Positions 31,765 to 42,370 of a DNA stretch of 64,000 nt are shown here, in pieces; positions within the stretch are counted from its first letter, which is position 1; every line of letters begins with the position of its first letter. The stretch covers positions 186,001-250,000 of the forward strand of contig NZ_VCHQ01000001.1 in assembly GCF_005860775.1 (NCBI RefSeq), in the 5' to 3' direction. The notes beneath the pieces were generated by a model. It did not search any database. It was not told the DNA's origin and saw nothing but the letters and a program-made list of their open reading frames with translations. The stretch comes from Klebsiella indica. Lineage in GTDB: Bacteria; Pseudomonadota; Gammaproteobacteria; Enterobacterales; Enterobacteriaceae. A program made the position numbers and the translations under genes.

Positions 31765-32529
31765 TCAGACGGCGGCGAGCATCCCGCCATCCACAAACAG
31801 CAGATGACCGTTAACGAAGTTTGCCGCCGGGGAAGCCAGATAGACCGCAGCGCCAATTAACTCTTCCGGTTTCCCCCAGCGCGCCGCTGGAGTCCGCTGA
31901 TACAACCAGGCGGAAAACGCTTCGTCATTCACCAGAGCGGAAGTCATCTCGGTGGCGAAATATCCCGGTGCAATACCATTAACCTGAATATTATATTCCG
32001 CTAATTCAACGCACATTCCGCGGGTCAGCATTTTTACCGCCCCTTTCGATGCGGCATAAGGAGTAATTGTTTTACGTCCCAGTTCACTCTGCATCGAACA
32101 AATATTAATTATTTTCCCTGCCCGGCGCGGGATCATATATTTAGCCACCTGCTGCGAAACAAGAAAAACGCCCTTTTGGTTAACTTCAATAACCCGATCC
32201 CACTCCTCTTCAGGAAATTCGGTAAAAGGGAATCGACGCTGGATACCGGCATTATTAATTAAAATATCAATTGCTCCGACTTCCTCTTCAATACGGGCAA
32301 TCGCCTGCTCAACTTCCGCCGCCTGAGTGACATCAAATGCATACCCTACGGCGCGATGGCCCTCGGCAACCAGCACCTGCGCAGCCTGGTCGGCCCGCGC
32401 CTGAGTACGGTCATTGATAATGATTTCAGCGCCATACTCTGCAAGTCCACCAGCCAGCAGATTCCCGATCCCCTGGGCAGAACCGGTGATCAGCGCGCGC
32501 CTGCCTGACAAATCAAATAAATTTTTCAT
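31765..32529 (-). CDS. Gluconate 5-dehydrogenase-like SDR (IdnO-like)
   Basis: This 254-residue short-chain dehydrogenase has the cofactor motif ITGSAQGIG (residues 14-22), NNAGIQRR, the catalytic serine in NICSMQSELG and YAASK tetrad motif, and the C-terminal VNGHLLFVDGGM. It is the same length as E. coli IdnO, which reduces 5-keto-D-gluconate to gluconate with NADPH. The start at 32529 has AGAGG upstream. It leads the three-gene cassette and follows the composite operator. The rest of the idn pathway (idnD, idnK) is not in this window. Confidence 0.9.
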   Translation of the reverse strand: MKNLFDLSGRRALITGSAQGIGNLLAGGLAEYGAEIIINDRTQARADQAAQVLVAEGHRAVGYAFDVTQAAEVEQAIARIEEEVGAIDILINNAGIQRRFPFTEFPEEEWDRVIEVNQKGVFLVSQQVAKYMIPRRAGKIINICSMQSELGRKTITPYAASKGAVKMLTRGMCVELAEYNIQVNGIAPGYFATEMTSALVNDEAFSAWLYQRTPAARWGKPEELIGAAVYLASPAANFVNGHLLFVDGGMLAAV

Positions 32530-32547
32530 ACAACCTCTTTTTAAATG

Positions 32548-32579
32548 ACTGTTACGCGTAACTGTATACGCGTAACAGT
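32548..32579. promoter_or_regulatory. Composite palindromic operator upstream of the IdnO-like gene
   Basis: Perfect 13-bp arms ACTGTTACGCGTA (32548-32560) and TACGCGTAACAGT (32567-32579) are separated by 6 bp. Each arm contains the symmetric core TTACGCGTAA or TACGCGTAA, close to the GntR/IdnR operator style (TGTTAC-N2-GTAACA). It lies 19-50 bp before the start codon, where a LacI-family protein would control transcription. Confidence 0.75.
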
Positions 32580-32654
32580 TAATATTGGAAGAGGCCAGGA
32601 GATAAAAACGATCGTTTTGTGATCGGTAATACATTTAGAACCAAAGAGACCCAA

Positions 32655-32690
32655 CAACCGGCATTTACCTTGTGAGGTCAATACCGGTTG
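32655..32690 (-). terminator. Candidate terminator of the MdtG-like gene
   Basis: On the minus strand, arms CAACCGGTATT and AATGCCGGTTG form a stem with one G-T pair about 18 bp after the MdtG-like stop. The downstream tract is only moderately T-rich (GTTGGGTCTCTTTGG), so termination may be partial. Confidence 0.45.
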
Positions 32691-32707
32691 AGACGAGAGA
32701 AAGGTGA

Positions 32708-33907
32708 TTACGCAGCAGTACGGCGGCTACGACGCAACATGATCGCCAGTTGCCAGATATTAACAAGCACGATAATCGCAGTCGCGATAAACACCCAGCG
32801 GAAACCGGCCATCGCCGAAACCGAAGCGCCAATCAGTGGCCCCGCCACGTTGCCGAGATACATAAACGACTGGTTATAACCGAAAATTCGCCCGGTCACA
32901 CTGTCGCTACAGTACTTCAGCAGTAAAGTTTGTACCGCCGGCAGCATCGCGCCATCGGCAAAGCCGAGCAGAAAACGCAAAACGCCAAGCTGAAATGGCG
33001 TCGTGACAAACGACATGGCAAAGAACATCACCACCGCGCAGCACAACGTGGCCAGCAGAATCCGCGAGGTGCCAATCCGATCGCCGAGTTTCCCCAGACG
33101 AGGCGCTGAAATCAGCGCAGAAACCCCCGGCACGGCGGCAATCAGTCCGGCGAGGAAAGCGATATTATTGCTATCCGGCACCATGGATTTAATAAACAGC
33201 GCAAGAATCGGGCCGATGGAACCGTTACACAGTTGAATCACCAGGGTGGTGAAAAAGAGGCTGATCACCAGCCCAGGATAAGTTAGCGAAGCAAACACCG
33301 CTTTACCGCTCAGCCGCTCCGCTTTGCTAACCTGCGGGCGGGTGCCCTCTTTAATCAGAAACAGCGTCACCAGGAAACTCACCGTCAGCAGGGCGGCGGT
33401 GATAATAAACACCACGCGCAAACCAACATGATCGGCGAGAAAACCACCCAGCAGCGGCCCGCCGATCACCCCGCAAATTTGCGCTGTCGAAAGCGTGCTC
33501 AATGCCCAGCCGCTGCGCTCCCGCGGAACCTGAGACGCCACCAGCGCCATCGCGTTAGGAATATAGCCGGAAGTCAGCCCCATCACCGCACGCAGGATAA
33601 ACAACTGCCAGACATTGGTGGCAAAGGCCTGTAATAAAATGGCGATGGCCATACCCAGCGAAGCGCGCAGCAGCATCAGTTTGCGCCCCTTGCGATCCGC
33701 AAGGCTTCCCCACATCGGCGAGACAATCGCCGATACCAGGAACGTCACGCTAAAGGTCAACCCTGACCACATGGATAACGCTTCGTGGGAAGTGATGCCC
33801 AGTTGGGAAATGTACAGCGGCAAAAAGGGGAGAATTTGGCTGATAGCCAGTCCGGTAAAAAAACAGCCAAACCAGACGGAGATAAGATTAACCTTCCAGG
33901 ATTCCAT
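32708..33907 (-). CDS. MFS efflux transporter, MdtG-like (DHA1 family)
   Basis: This 399-residue membrane protein has twelve helices and the drug:H+ antiporter motif A version [16 protein letters not shown], plus motif C-like [13 protein letters not shown]. It resembles E. coli MdtG (YceE) throughout but sits at a different locus, so it is a paralog rather than mdtG itself. In E. coli iraP is next to ddlA, so this gene and the idn-like cassette are inserted between them. The substrate is unknown; the neighbouring sugar-acid genes do not clearly belong with it because operator and terminator features lie between. Confidence 0.86.
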   Translation of the reverse strand: MESWKVNLISVWFGCFFTGLAISQILPFLPLYISQLGITSHEALSMWSGLTFSVTFLVSAIVSPMWGSLADRKGRKLMLLRASLGMAIAILLQAFATNVWQLFILRAVMGLTSGYIPNAMALVASQVPRERSGWALSTLSTAQICGVIGGPLLGGFLADHVGLRVVFIITAALLTVSFLVTLFLIKEGTRPQVSKAERLSGKAVFASLTYPGLVISLFFTTLVIQLCNGSIGPILALFIKSMVPDSNNIAFLAGLIAAVPGVSALISAPRLGKLGDRIGTSRILLATLCCAVVMFFAMSFVTTPFQLGVLRFLLGFADGAMLPAVQTLLLKYCSDSVTGRIFGYNQSFMYLGNVAGPLIGASVSAMAGFRWVFIATAIIVLVNIWQLAIMLRRSRRTAA

Positions 33908-34076
33908 AACTACACGTATTCATTAATTTTTCGGCAGTGAGCCACTAGCTTAGCAATTTCCTTTATCCGGCGAAGTACCCGCAATGCCCAGGCGATGAGT
34001 TTGGTGCTTTATGTTGCATAATTACGCCATGACAAACAATTCCACAGTAAAAGATACCGTACAAAGCGTGATCTAC

Positions 34077-34760
34077 TTAGAAACAGAAGCGCTGACCGCG
34101 CATCCCGAAATGAAAATGACTGGCATGCGCGGCGTTATAGTCCGGTCCTAACGCGTTGCCGTAATAGCGACAACCGCTGGTAAGCAACGCCCGTAGCCAG
34201 GAATGATATGTCGCATCATGCCACCCTTTCAGCACGCTGATACGTCGGCCATCGGATAATCGGAAACCGCTGATGTCCAGCGCTTCCGCCGTGGCATGTT
34301 CACTGCGCCGCGCGTGCTGACGATGGTAAATATTACGACAGGCAAAACTGCCTAAATGATCGATTTGCCGAAGGTCGTCTCCCAGCATCTGGCGAGCCAG
34401 CGGTTTCACCTGCTGTTGCAGATACAGCGCACTGCTCAGCGCCAGCGGACAGCTGGCGAGAAAGCTGCTGCTCAGTTTTACCGTACCAAAGTCGCGTACC
34501 CGAACCACGTTTTGCAGAGGGCACGCTCCCTCGCTGTCGGCAACCGGATGGCTGGTGATAAGCTGGCGGTGATTAGCCTCCTCCAGCAGCGTGGCGCATT
34601 TTGCGGGCGTTAACCGCCGCAACTTATACTGGCTGATTAATCCCGGCGGGTCCTCCAGACGCAGCGGCGCCAGCGGATTATATTGCGAAGGCAGATAACG
34701 GTATCCGTAAAACCCTGCCGCCAGCAGCGCCAACAGCGCGATAAAGCCTTTTTGTTTCAC
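34077..34760 (-). CDS. Extensin-like C-terminal domain protein
   Basis: This 227-residue protein has an N-terminal membrane anchor (residues 4-22) and an extensin-like domain: CPLQNVVRVRDFG, a SCPLALSSALYLQQQV helix, then GSFACRNIYHRQHARRSEHATAEALDISGF and SHFHFGMRG. The His/Asp pattern (SEHATAEALDISGF ... HASHFHFG) resembles metal sites of LAS-type peptidases. A periplasmic cell-wall role is inferred, consistent with the divergent neighbour ddlA. The start is taken as GTG at 34760 with GGGAG upstream; a TTG lies four codons earlier. Confidence 0.82.
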   Translation of the reverse strand: MKQKGFIALLALLAAGFYGYRYLPSQYNPLAPLRLEDPPGLISQYKLRRLTPAKCATLLEEANHRQLITSHPVADSEGACPLQNVVRVRDFGTVKLSSSFLASCPLALSSALYLQQQVKPLARQMLGDDLRQIDHLGSFACRNIYHRQHARRSEHATAEALDISGFRLSDGRRISVLKGWHDATYHSWLRALLTSGCRYYGNALGPDYNAAHASHFHFGMRGQRFCF

Positions 34761-34859
34761 GCCATCTCCCAATGCTTCACCAGATGAATATTATGGCAGC
34801 CAGGCGGCGCTTTCACATGTTATGTTATGCCCTTTGATGTCATCAGGATGAAAGTTGAA

Positions 34860-35957
34860 ATGGCTAAGATGAGGGTTGGGATCGTTTTTGGCGGGAAGTC
34901 TGCAGAACATGAAGTGTCGCTACAATCAGCGAAAAATATCGTTGAGGCGATTGATAAAACGCGTTTTGACGTGGTTCTGCTGGGGATTGATAAGCAAGGG
35001 CAATGGCATATCAACGACGCCAGTAACTATCTGCTGAATCCGCAGGACCCCGCCCACATCGCCCTGCGTCCATCCGATATTACACTGGCGCAGATTCCCG
35101 GACGCGAAGCGCAGCAGTTGATTAACGCGGACAGCGGTCAGCCGCTGGCAGCTATCGATGTAATCTTCCCCATCGTTCACGGTACGCTCGGAGAAGATGG
35201 CTCCCTGCAAGGCATGCTGCGGATGGCTAACTTACCCTTTGTGGGTTCCGACGTACTCAGTTCTGCCGCCTGCATGGACAAAGATGTCACCAAGCGCCTG
35301 TTGCGCGATGCCGGTTTGTCGGTTGCGCCTTTTATCACCCTGACCCGCGCCAACCGCAGCCTGGTAAGCTTTGCCGATGTGCAGGCGCAACTGGGCCTGC
35401 CGCTGTTCGTTAAACCGGCGAATCAGGGCTCCTCGGTGGGCGTCAGCAAGGTGAACAGCGCAGAGCAGTATCAGCAGGCCGTCGTTCTGGCCTTTGAATT
35501 TGACCATAAAGTGGTGGTTGAACAGGGAATTAAAGGGCGGGAGATCGAGTGCGCGATACTGGGCAACGATCGTCCGCAGGCCAGCACCTGTGGCGAAATC
35601 GTTCTCAATAGCGAATTCTACGCCTACGACACCAAATACATTGACGATCAGGGCGCGCAGGTTGTGGTTCCGGCGGCAATCGACAGCGATGTCAATGATA
35701 AAATTCGCGATATCGCCGTACGCGCCTATCAGACCCTCGGCTGCAGCGGTATGGCCCGCGTCGATGTTTTTCTGACCGCCGATAACGAAGTGGTGATCAA
35801 CGAAATCAACACCCTGCCGGGCTTTACCAATATCAGCATGTATCCAAAACTGTGGCAGGCCAGCGGCCTGGACTACACCAGCCTGATTAGCCGACTGATT
35901 GATCTGGCGCTGGAGCGCCATGCCGCCGACCGCGCGCTAAAAACATCAATGAATTAA
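34860..35957 (+). CDS. ddlA: D-alanine--D-alanine ligase A
   Basis: DdlA makes the D-Ala-D-Ala dipeptide of peptidoglycan using ATP. The 365-residue ATP-grasp enzyme shows [41 protein letters not shown] and the metal-binding end [22 protein letters not shown]. The start at 34860 ([12 protein letters not shown]) matches E. coli, with AGGATGAA upstream. Two earlier in-frame ATGs (34827 and 34848) would add residues not conserved. Confidence 0.96.
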   Translation: MAKMRVGIVFGGKSAEHEVSLQSAKNIVEAIDKTRFDVVLLGIDKQGQWHINDASNYLLNPQDPAHIALRPSDITLAQIPGREAQQLINADSGQPLAAIDVIFPIVHGTLGEDGSLQGMLRMANLPFVGSDVLSSAACMDKDVTKRLLRDAGLSVAPFITLTRANRSLVSFADVQAQLGLPLFVKPANQGSSVGVSKVNSAEQYQQAVVLAFEFDHKVVVEQGIKGREIECAILGNDRPQASTCGEIVLNSEFYAYDTKYIDDQGAQVVVPAAIDSDVNDKIRDIAVRAYQTLGCSGMARVDVFLTADNEVVINEINTLPGFTNISMYPKLWQASGLDYTSLISRLIDLALERHAADRALKTSMN

Positions 35958-35975
35958 TCACGGGCAGCGGGTAGA

Positions 35976-36011
35976 TTTGCCCGGTAAGGCATTCACCGCC
36001 GCCGGGCAAAA
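35976..36011. repeat. REP element downstream of ddlA
   Basis: Palindrome TTTGCCCGGTAAGGC ... GCCGCCGGGCAAA between the convergent ddlA and yaiZ ends. Strong stem; may stabilise transcripts or act as a terminator. Confidence 0.72.
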
Positions 36012-36043
36012 ATATGTGTACGATATTCATTGAGGAACTGATA

Positions 36044-36253
36044 TCAGCTTTGCGCTTCCTCGACCGGACGGCGGCGAATAATAAGCCCGGCAATCCAGAA
36101 ACTGATCGCCCATGTCACCAGTCCCACCGCGTAAGAGCGCCAGCCTTCGGTTTCACCCCCCAGCAGCCCGATCACGCCATTCAGAATAAAAATCAACCCC
36201 AGCGCGACCGCATAGTAGTGCCAGTCACGGCGAATTTTTTCAGTGAGTTTCAT
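36044..36253 (-). CDS. yaiZ: Small membrane protein YaiZ
   Basis: This 69-residue protein has two hydrophobic helices (about 15-33 and 40-58), a KIRRDWHYYAVA N-terminus and a basic RRRPVEE tail. It matches E. coli YaiZ, an inner-membrane protein of unknown function. The start at 36253 (ATG after GGAGTGGTT) is favoured over a GTG two codons upstream. Confidence 0.9.
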   Translation of the reverse strand: MKLTEKIRRDWHYYAVALGLIFILNGVIGLLGGETEGWRSYAVGLVTWAISFWIAGLIIRRRPVEEAQS

Positions 36254-36507
36254 AACCACTCCGACAACAAAAAAAGCATCTTCGCATAACCGCCATCACG
36301 GATCTGTAGCCGGGTTGAGAATTATCGCGCATTGGGATATCGGTCTACATTTCACGAATGTGTCGCAGGTTCGCAAATGGGTGAAATCAGGAACATTCCT
36401 GGACGGAAATTACCAGCAATCTGATACTGCAATCCCTCCGCCATTGCCACAATAGCCGCCATATAGCCGTTATCAAAACGGCAGGAAAGCGAAGTACGGA
36501 GGTAAAT

Positions 36508-36810
36508 ATGGCAGAGTTCACCTTTGCAAAGACCGTTACTGGCGGCAAAAAAAGGGGCTCTGGCACCGGCAGCAACATCGCTTACGCTCTGTTTGTGCTG
36601 TTTTGCTTCTGGGCCGGAGCGCAAATGCTGAGCATGCTGATCCACGCTCCCGGCGTTTTTGAGCATCTGATCCAAATGCAGGATAACCGCTACCCGCGAG
36701 TCGAAATAGGCTTCCTGGTCGGGACCCTGTTTGGTCTGATCCCGTTTCTGCTCGGTTGCCTGTTAATTGCACTATGCGGGCTGATTTTCCGCTGGCGCAG
36801 CCACCACTAA
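36508..36810 (+). CDS. yaiY: Inner-membrane protein YaiY
   Basis: This 100-residue DUF2755 protein has two transmembrane helices (about 26-46 and 70-93). It begins [18 protein letters not shown] after a GGAGG ribosome site, and is nearly the E. coli length (102). The function is unknown. Its stop overlaps the yaiW stop by 4 bp, so the two genes converge. Confidence 0.92.
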   Translation: MAEFTFAKTVTGGKKRGSGTGSNIAYALFVLFCFWAGAQMLSMLIHAPGVFEHLIQMQDNRYPRVEIGFLVGTLFGLIPFLLGCLLIALCGLIFRWRSHH

Positions 36811-37913
36811 CGGCGCGCCATACAGTTCGCCCGCCGCTCGTCAACGCGTTTAGCGAACCAGGCGGTGGTCAAATTACGGGTGATTTTCGGGCTCTCAAGC
36901 CGGATCCCCGGCAGCACCTCTCGCGGTAGCCTTTTACCGGCTTTTTTATCCGCAATCCGGAACACATTTTTGTAGAGATCGCTCTCTTCAAAGGCCAGAG
37001 AATCACCCTTTTTCAACTGACGATGGATATCATCATCGCTCATTGCCAACTGTGCGGATAAACGGCGCACCGCCTGTTCGGTGGCGCCAGCCGCGTCGCT
37101 ATCGTAGCGAATTAAATCGCCATCCAGCGCCAGCTTCACGCCCGTTGCCTTAGAGACCGCATTCTGGAAAGCGGCATTGCGGCTGGCGTACCAACCGGCA
37201 TTGAAATCGGCAAAGCGATACAGCGGCACGCTATAGTTCGCCGGGTAGTTCAACAGGTGATACGTACCGAACCACAGCCCACCGCGCAGGCTGAATACCT
37301 CCTGACGCACGGTACCCTCGATTTTCCACGGATAACCGTCGGTATGCTGCTGAGCGAAAGCGATGCTGACCTGCATCGGGCCGCCGGTATGCACCGGATT
37401 CAGCGAGCCAAACAGGGTCTGCCCCATCGGCACCATGCCGATAAAATCATCAAAAATCGCGCTCAGCTGTTTTTCAGTTTTCACGTTATCGAGGCGTTCG
37501 CTATAGCTTTTGCCATCAGGCGAACCGATTTTCAGCGCGGTATGCACCAGAAACAGCGGAATATGCATTTTTTCCGCCCGACGATCGATCTCCTGCCAGG
37601 CGATTTTACTTAACCCAGGTACCACTGGATCTGACTGATAGTTAGACTCCTGCTGCGCCACCGCCAGTACGGAACAGACGTTCTCTTCCGTCGGCGCCAG
37701 CTTCTGGCTGGCAAAGGTTTTGGCGATAGCCTGCGCCCAGGCGTCGCGGTCTTTCACGCTGGCAGGCATTTTCTGCCGCACCACCGCCGCAACATCCACC
37801 GCTTTTTCTCCCTCCTTCAGCACCGGCGTCGGCTTGCTGGAACAGGCGCTGAGGACGATACCGGCCAGTAGCGTCAGGGTGAGAGACGTAATTCTGGATT
37901 GCGCTACCGGCAT
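36807..37913 (-). CDS. yaiW: Surface-exposed outer-membrane lipoprotein YaiW
   Basis: This 368-residue DUF1615 lipoprotein has a lipobox ending VLSAC (Cys24) and a family-typical core ([54 protein letters not shown]). In E. coli, YaiW is needed together with SbmA for uptake of the peptide Bac7. It follows sbmA by 18 bp and is co-transcribed with it. Annotated starts in this family vary at the N-terminus, but the signal peptide is intact. Confidence 0.93.
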   Translation of the reverse strand: MPVAQSRITSLTLTLLAGIVLSACSSKPTPVLKEGEKAVDVAAVVRQKMPASVKDRDAWAQAIAKTFASQKLAPTEENVCSVLAVAQQESNYQSDPVVPGLSKIAWQEIDRRAEKMHIPLFLVHTALKIGSPDGKSYSERLDNVKTEKQLSAIFDDFIGMVPMGQTLFGSLNPVHTGGPMQVSIAFAQQHTDGYPWKIEGTVRQEVFSLRGGLWFGTYHLLNYPANYSVPLYRFADFNAGWYASRNAAFQNAVSKATGVKLALDGDLIRYDSDAAGATEQAVRRLSAQLAMSDDDIHRQLKKGDSLAFEESDLYKNVFRIADKKAGKRLPREVLPGIRLESPKITRNLTTAWFAKRVDERRANCMARR

Positions 37914-37931
37914 AAACCATCCTTGAGTTGA

Positions 37932-39152
37932 TTAACTTAATGTTTGCGTAACGGGCTGCAGCGCTTTGCCATCCAGCTCGCGCTCGAAGCTGCGCAGACG
38001 TTTGTAGATGGACATCAGTTCCACCAACGTAGTCCAGGAGCTAATCAGATACTGGAACGAGCCGCGAACCTGGCCAAAAACGTTGGTTATCTGGGTCATC
38101 AGGCCCAGCGTAATCGTACCGGCAACAATCGACGGAAACAGCAGGAACAAACCGAAAACGTTATCCACCTGCAGATACAGAATACGCGCGATATTGAAGT
38201 ACATATAGTGGAAATAGAGACGGAAATAGTTGCGACGCACGGCGCTGAACAGTTCACGTACCGTCGGTGGCGTGGCGCGGGATCCATCATCCTCGCCGTA
38301 CACCAGCTCTTTACGATAGGCCGCCTCGACACGCTGGTTTTTAAACTCCAGGCCCGGTAGCTTAATCCCCACCACCGCCAGCAGCCCCGTCCCCATCAGC
38401 GACCACAGGATAGCCGCAATCACCAGACCGTATGGCAAATGGCCGACAATCGGCAGATCCGGCACATGTTGAGAGAGCGTGACCAGCACTGGCAAAAAGG
38501 CAATAAGCGTCATCACCGCATTGATAAAACTCACGCCCATATCTTCCAGCGTTGAGGCAAAGCGCATGGTGTCTTCCTGTACACGCTGCGCGGCGCCTTC
38601 GATATGGCGCAGATGCTGCCAGTGCGCCATATAATGCTCGTTCATGGCGGTGCGCCAGCGGAAGACATAATGGCTGACGAAGAAGTTATTCAGCACGCCA
38701 ATAACGACCGCGATTAAGGCTATGCCGAGAAAAACACCCGTTTCCTGATAAAACTGGTTAATACTGACTTTATGCGGCGTCGCCAGCGCGCTCTGAATCA
38801 GATCGTAGAACGGCGCATACCAGGCGTTAACCGCCACCCCGACTTCAACGAGGAACCAGGTGACAAAAATAATCAGCGACGTGCCGAGAATCGACCAGTA
38901 TTGCCAGCGGTGCGGACAGTAAATGAACCAGAACAGGGCAAAAACGCCGACGCAAAACGCATAATAGGCGTAAAACACCAGATAGTTGAGCGACCAAAAA
39001 CGCGCTGCGCTGATGGCGACATTTGACGATGCTCCGGCCAACCGCAGCAGCCAGTCGCCGCCTCCCGCCTGCCAAAAGATCACGGCCAACAGCGACCAGA
39101 TAAAGGCAGAAATAAAAAACGGCCCCGGATTGGGGAAAAAGGATTTAAACAT
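37932..39152 (-). CDS. sbmA: Peptide antibiotic transporter SbmA
   Basis: This 406-residue inner-membrane homodimer uses the proton gradient to import proline-rich antimicrobial peptides, microcins B17/J25 and bleomycin. It has the membrane half of an ABC exporter-like fold with no ATPase domain. The N-terminus [17 protein letters not shown] and length match E. coli. It forms an operon with yaiW. Confidence 0.96.
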   Translation of the reverse strand: MFKSFFPNPGPFFISAFIWSLLAVIFWQAGGGDWLLRLAGASSNVAISAARFWSLNYLVFYAYYAFCVGVFALFWFIYCPHRWQYWSILGTSLIIFVTWFLVEVGVAVNAWYAPFYDLIQSALATPHKVSINQFYQETGVFLGIALIAVVIGVLNNFFVSHYVFRWRTAMNEHYMAHWQHLRHIEGAAQRVQEDTMRFASTLEDMGVSFINAVMTLIAFLPVLVTLSQHVPDLPIVGHLPYGLVIAAILWSLMGTGLLAVVGIKLPGLEFKNQRVEAAYRKELVYGEDDGSRATPPTVRELFSAVRRNYFRLYFHYMYFNIARILYLQVDNVFGLFLLFPSIVAGTITLGLMTQITNVFGQVRGSFQYLISSWTTLVELMSIYKRLRSFERELDGKALQPVTQTLS

Positions 39153-39270
39153 CGTGCTCTCCTGCTAACTTCTTTCTCGTTTTGTTGAGCTATGCACCGC
39201 GAAAAGCGCCCGCCGCAGAGCCATCGCGGCAAAGCAAAGTGGGCGCAGTATGAGACCGGATATCAGCGAC

Positions 39271-39804
39271 TTAGTTCGTCTGCCATCCGCTAAGAATTGT
39301 TTCTGTGGGTTTCACGTGTAAAGGATTGCCAGGAACTGTCAGCGTACGCCACACTTCGTTGTAGTGGGCAATCAGCGTGGTCGCCTGCGCCGCCGGGCGG
39401 TTGGCGGTAGTGTGGGCATCTTCGGCAACGGTAATCGCATAGCCGCGACTGCTGCCGTTTTTGATGGTGGTATCCAGGCAGTAATCCGTCGCACAGCCGC
39501 AAATCACAAACTGCCTGATGTTATGGGCGCGCAGCACCTCTTCCAGCCGGGTGTGGTAAAAGGCATCGCAGGCGGTCTTGGTGACGTACAGCGCGTCGGC
39601 GGGTTGTTGCAGTTCAGGCAGCAATTCAAAGCCTTCGCTCCCCTCTTCCAGCCCTCCCGCTTCGTTGTGCTGAATGAAGATAACGGTATCCGCAGCATTT
39701 ATCAGGCGGTTAATTTGCGCAGCGCAGCGCTCGCGCTCAATCCGCGGCGTCGCGAAAACGCCATTTTGCATATCCACTACCATTACGACCCGTTTATCCG
39801 CCAT
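39271..39804 (-). CDS. Isochorismatase-family cysteine hydrolase
   Basis: This 177-residue protein has the isochorismatase/nicotinamidase fold with the catalytic triad apparent as D11 (VVMVVDMQNG), K76 (YVTKTACDAF) and C109 (CGCATDYCLDTT). The substrate cannot be deduced; the family includes nicotinamidases and amide hydrolases. The start at 39804 (MADKRVVMVVDMQ) begins the conserved domain; the frame upstream to 39861 is less likely. It is placed between sbmA and ampH, where E. coli has no such gene. Confidence 0.85.
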   Translation of the reverse strand: MADKRVVMVVDMQNGVFATPRIERERCAAQINRLINAADTVIFIQHNEAGGLEEGSEGFELLPELQQPADALYVTKTACDAFYHTRLEEVLRAHNIRQFVICGCATDYCLDTTIKNGSSRGYAITVAEDAHTTANRPAAQATTLIAHYNEVWRTLTVPGNPLHVKPTETILSGWQTN

Positions 39805-40001
39805 CGTCTTTTTCGCCCCATCATTAACCAGGCGATCATCATACCTGCGCGCGGGTAACATCGGCTATCCAAAAGCGTAAAAAAGGTTTTTTACGCCGCG
39901 TTACGTTTTTCCGCACAGATTAGCGTGATTCCCGCTTTGTTCGGCAACGCTTCGTAGTATAAATACGCACTATGTTTTTCTTCATCAGGATGGATCTCCC
40001 G

Positions 40002-41162
40002 TTGAAACGTAGTCTGCTCATTTTTGCTGCGCTATGCGTGGCCTCGTGGACATCGGCCCAGGCCGCGCAACCGAGCGTCGACCCGGAATTCGCCGCGGAT
40101 GTTGTCGACCGTTACGCTAACCATATTTATTACGGCAGCGGCGCGATCGGCATGGCGCTTGTGGTTATTGATGGTAATCAGCGCGTATTCCGCAGCTTCG
40201 GCGAGACGCGTCCTGGCAACAATACGCGTCCACAGCTTGATTCTGTGATTCGTATCGCCTCCCTGAGTAAGCTGATGACCAGCGAAATGCTGGTCAAACT
40301 GCTTGACCAGGGGATAGTGAAGCTCAACGACCCGCTGAGCAAATACGCCCCGCCTGGGGCCAGGGTGCCGACTTATCATGGCACGCCAATCAGGCTGGTC
40401 AATCTGGCGACGCACACCAGCGCCCTGCCGCGCGAACAGCCCGGCGGCGCCGCGCACCGTCCGGTGTTCGTCTGGCCAACGCGCCAACAGCGCTGGAACT
40501 GGTTATCAACGGCAACGCTGAAAGCCGCCCCCGGCACCCAGGCCGCCTACTCCAACCTCGCGTTCGACCTACTGGCCGACGCGCTCTCTACCGCCGCAGG
40601 CAAACCCTATACTCAGCTATTTGAAGAGCAGATCACCCGTCCATTAGGGATGAAGGACACCACCTTTACGCCTTCACCGGATCAATGCCGACGATTGATG
40701 ATCCCAGAAAAAGGGGCCAGTCCGTGCAACAACACCCTTGCGGCCATCGGCAGCGGCGGCGTCTATTCCACGCCTGGCGATATGATGCGCTGGATGCAAC
40801 AGTTCCTCTCCTCCGATTTTTTCACTCGCGGACGGCAGGCGGATCGCATGCAAACGTTGATTTATCAGCGTAGCCAGTTGACGAAAGTCATCGGGATGGA
40901 TGTACCGGGCAAAGCGGATGCGCTGGGCCTCGGTTGGGTCTATATGAAACCGAAAAACGGCCTGCCGGGAATTATTCAGAAGACTGGCGGCGGCGGCGGA
41001 TTTATCACCTATATGGCGATGAATCCGCAGGCGAATGTCGGGGCATTTGTGGTGGTCACTCGTTCCTCTTTAACGCGTTTCAATAATATGAGCGACGGCA
41101 TCAATGCGCTGATCGGCGAATTAAGCGGCGTCCGCCCTGCGTTAGAGACGGCCAGCCAGTAG
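40002..41162 (+). CDS. ampH: Beta-lactamase/D-Ala-D-Ala carboxypeptidase AmpH
   Basis: AmpH is a periplasmic class C-type penicillin-binding protein with DD-carboxypeptidase and endopeptidase activity in peptidoglycan recycling. The 386-residue precursor has a signal peptide (ending SAQA), the serine motif SLSK (S87-K90), YSN in AAYSNLAF, and KTGG in [10 protein letters not shown]. The start is taken as TTG at 40002 ([11 protein letters not shown]) because it matches the E. coli AmpH N-terminus with AGGATGGA upstream. In-frame ATGs at 39990 and 39972 are alternatives. Confidence 0.93.
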   Translation: MKRSLLIFAALCVASWTSAQAAQPSVDPEFAADVVDRYANHIYYGSGAIGMALVVIDGNQRVFRSFGETRPGNNTRPQLDSVIRIASLSKLMTSEMLVKLLDQGIVKLNDPLSKYAPPGARVPTYHGTPIRLVNLATHTSALPREQPGGAAHRPVFVWPTRQQRWNWLSTATLKAAPGTQAAYSNLAFDLLADALSTAAGKPYTQLFEEQITRPLGMKDTTFTPSPDQCRRLMIPEKGASPCNNTLAAIGSGGVYSTPGDMMRWMQQFLSSDFFTRGRQADRMQTLIYQRSQLTKVIGMDVPGKADALGLGWVYMKPKNGLPGIIQKTGGGGGFITYMAMNPQANVGAFVVVTRSSLTRFNNMSDGINALIGELSGVRPALETASQ

Positions 41163-41271
41163 TCTGGGGGATGTTTTCCGGCGATTGATAAGGATCGTTT
41201 TGGTGAAACATCCCGGCCTCAATTCAGGTAAACTTGTTCTTTTCATTTCATTTCACAAAATCAGGCAAACC

Positions 41272-42246
41272 ATGACAGATTTGATCACTCGCCCCCGCCG
41301 CCTGCGTAAATCCGCTTCGCTACGCGCCATGTTTGAAGAGACAACACTGAGTTTGAACGACCTGGTGTTGCCGATCTTTGTTGAAGAAGAAATCGACGAT
41401 TACAAAGCTATTGACGCCATGCCCGGCGTGATGCGTATTCCGGAAAGACACCTGGCACGCGAGATCGAACGCATCGCCAACGCCGGTGTCCGTTCGGTGA
41501 TGACCTTCGGGATCTCCCATCATACCGATGCCATCGGCAGCGATACCTGGAACGAAAACGGACTGGTGGCGCGCATGTCCCGCATCTGCAAAGACGCGGT
41601 GCCGGAGATGATTGTCATGTCCGATACCTGCTTCTGCGAATACACTTCCCATGGGCATTGCGGCGTGTTGTGTGACCACGGTGTCGATAACGATAAAACG
41701 CTTGAAAATCTCGGTAAGCAGGCGGTGGTTGCCGCCGCCGCCGGCGCGGATTTTATCGCCCCTTCCGCCGCGATGGACGGTCAGGTGCAGGCGATTCGCC
41801 AGGCGCTGGATACCGCCGGATTTACGGATACGGCGATTATGTCCTATTCCACTAAATTTGCGTCATCGTTTTACGGCCCGTTCCGCGAAGCCGCCGGAAC
41901 CGCGCTGAAAGGCGATCGTAAGACCTATCAAATGAGCCCGATGAACCGCCGCGAAGCGATCCGCGAATCGCTGCTGGATGAAGCCCAGGGCGCCGATTGC
42001 CTGATGGTTAAACCGGCCGGTCCGTACCTCGACATTCTGCGCGATCTGCGTGAGCGTACCAACCTGCCGCTGGGGGCGTATCAGGTGAGCGGTGAATACG
42101 CGATGATTAAATTCGCCGCTCAGGCCGGCGCCATTGATGAAGAAAAAGTGGTGCTGGAAAGCTTAGGCGCCATCAAACGGGCCGGTGCGGATCTGATCTT
42201 CAGCTACTTCGCCCTTGATCTGGCTGAAAAGAACATCCTGCGTTAA
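41272..42246 (+). CDS. hemB: Delta-aminolevulinic acid dehydratase (porphobilinogen synthase)
   Basis: HemB condenses two 5-aminolevulinate molecules to porphobilinogen in haem synthesis. The 324-residue protein has zinc cysteines C120, C122 and C130 ([12 protein letters not shown]) and the Schiff-base lysines in [13 protein letters not shown] and [11 protein letters not shown]. The start at 41272 ([13 protein letters not shown]) matches E. coli exactly; a longer frame from 41185 is not conserved. A strong hairpin follows the stop. Confidence 0.97.
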   Translation: MTDLITRPRRLRKSASLRAMFEETTLSLNDLVLPIFVEEEIDDYKAIDAMPGVMRIPERHLAREIERIANAGVRSVMTFGISHHTDAIGSDTWNENGLVARMSRICKDAVPEMIVMSDTCFCEYTSHGHCGVLCDHGVDNDKTLENLGKQAVVAAAAGADFIAPSAAMDGQVQAIRQALDTAGFTDTAIMSYSTKFASSFYGPFREAAGTALKGDRKTYQMSPMNRREAIRESLLDEAQGADCLMVKPAGPYLDILRDLRERTNLPLGAYQVSGEYAMIKFAAQAGAIDEEKVVLESLGAIKRAGADLIFSYFALDLAEKNILR

Positions 42247-42267
42247 TTCAGCGATTGTCGTCTCTCC

Positions 42268-42286
42268 GGTGGCGCAGTGCGCCACC
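42268..42286. other. Strong stem-loop after hemB
   Basis: Arms GGTGGCGC and GCGCCACC with a 3-nt loop lie 22 bp past the hemB stop and 85 bp before the next gene. No T-run, so this is not a classical intrinsic terminator. Confidence 0.6.
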
Positions 42287-42370
42287 TGGAGCCGCGAAAT
42301 CTTCATTCAACTGTAATCTGAGCGACATCTGCGCCTTCTACTGTCTGGGCAGGACGAAGGAGGTGCCATC

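Noticed and set aside
32708-33907. Possibility that the MFS gene is the missing araJ
   Set aside because: The sequence follows MdtG (motif [16 protein letters not shown]), not AraJ, and the position differs from sbcC-mak.
34029-34148. 39-codon ORF (MTNNSTVKDTVQ...) upstream of the extensin-like gene's 3' end
   Set aside because: It overlaps the extensin-like coding end on the other strand and lacks a ribosome site.
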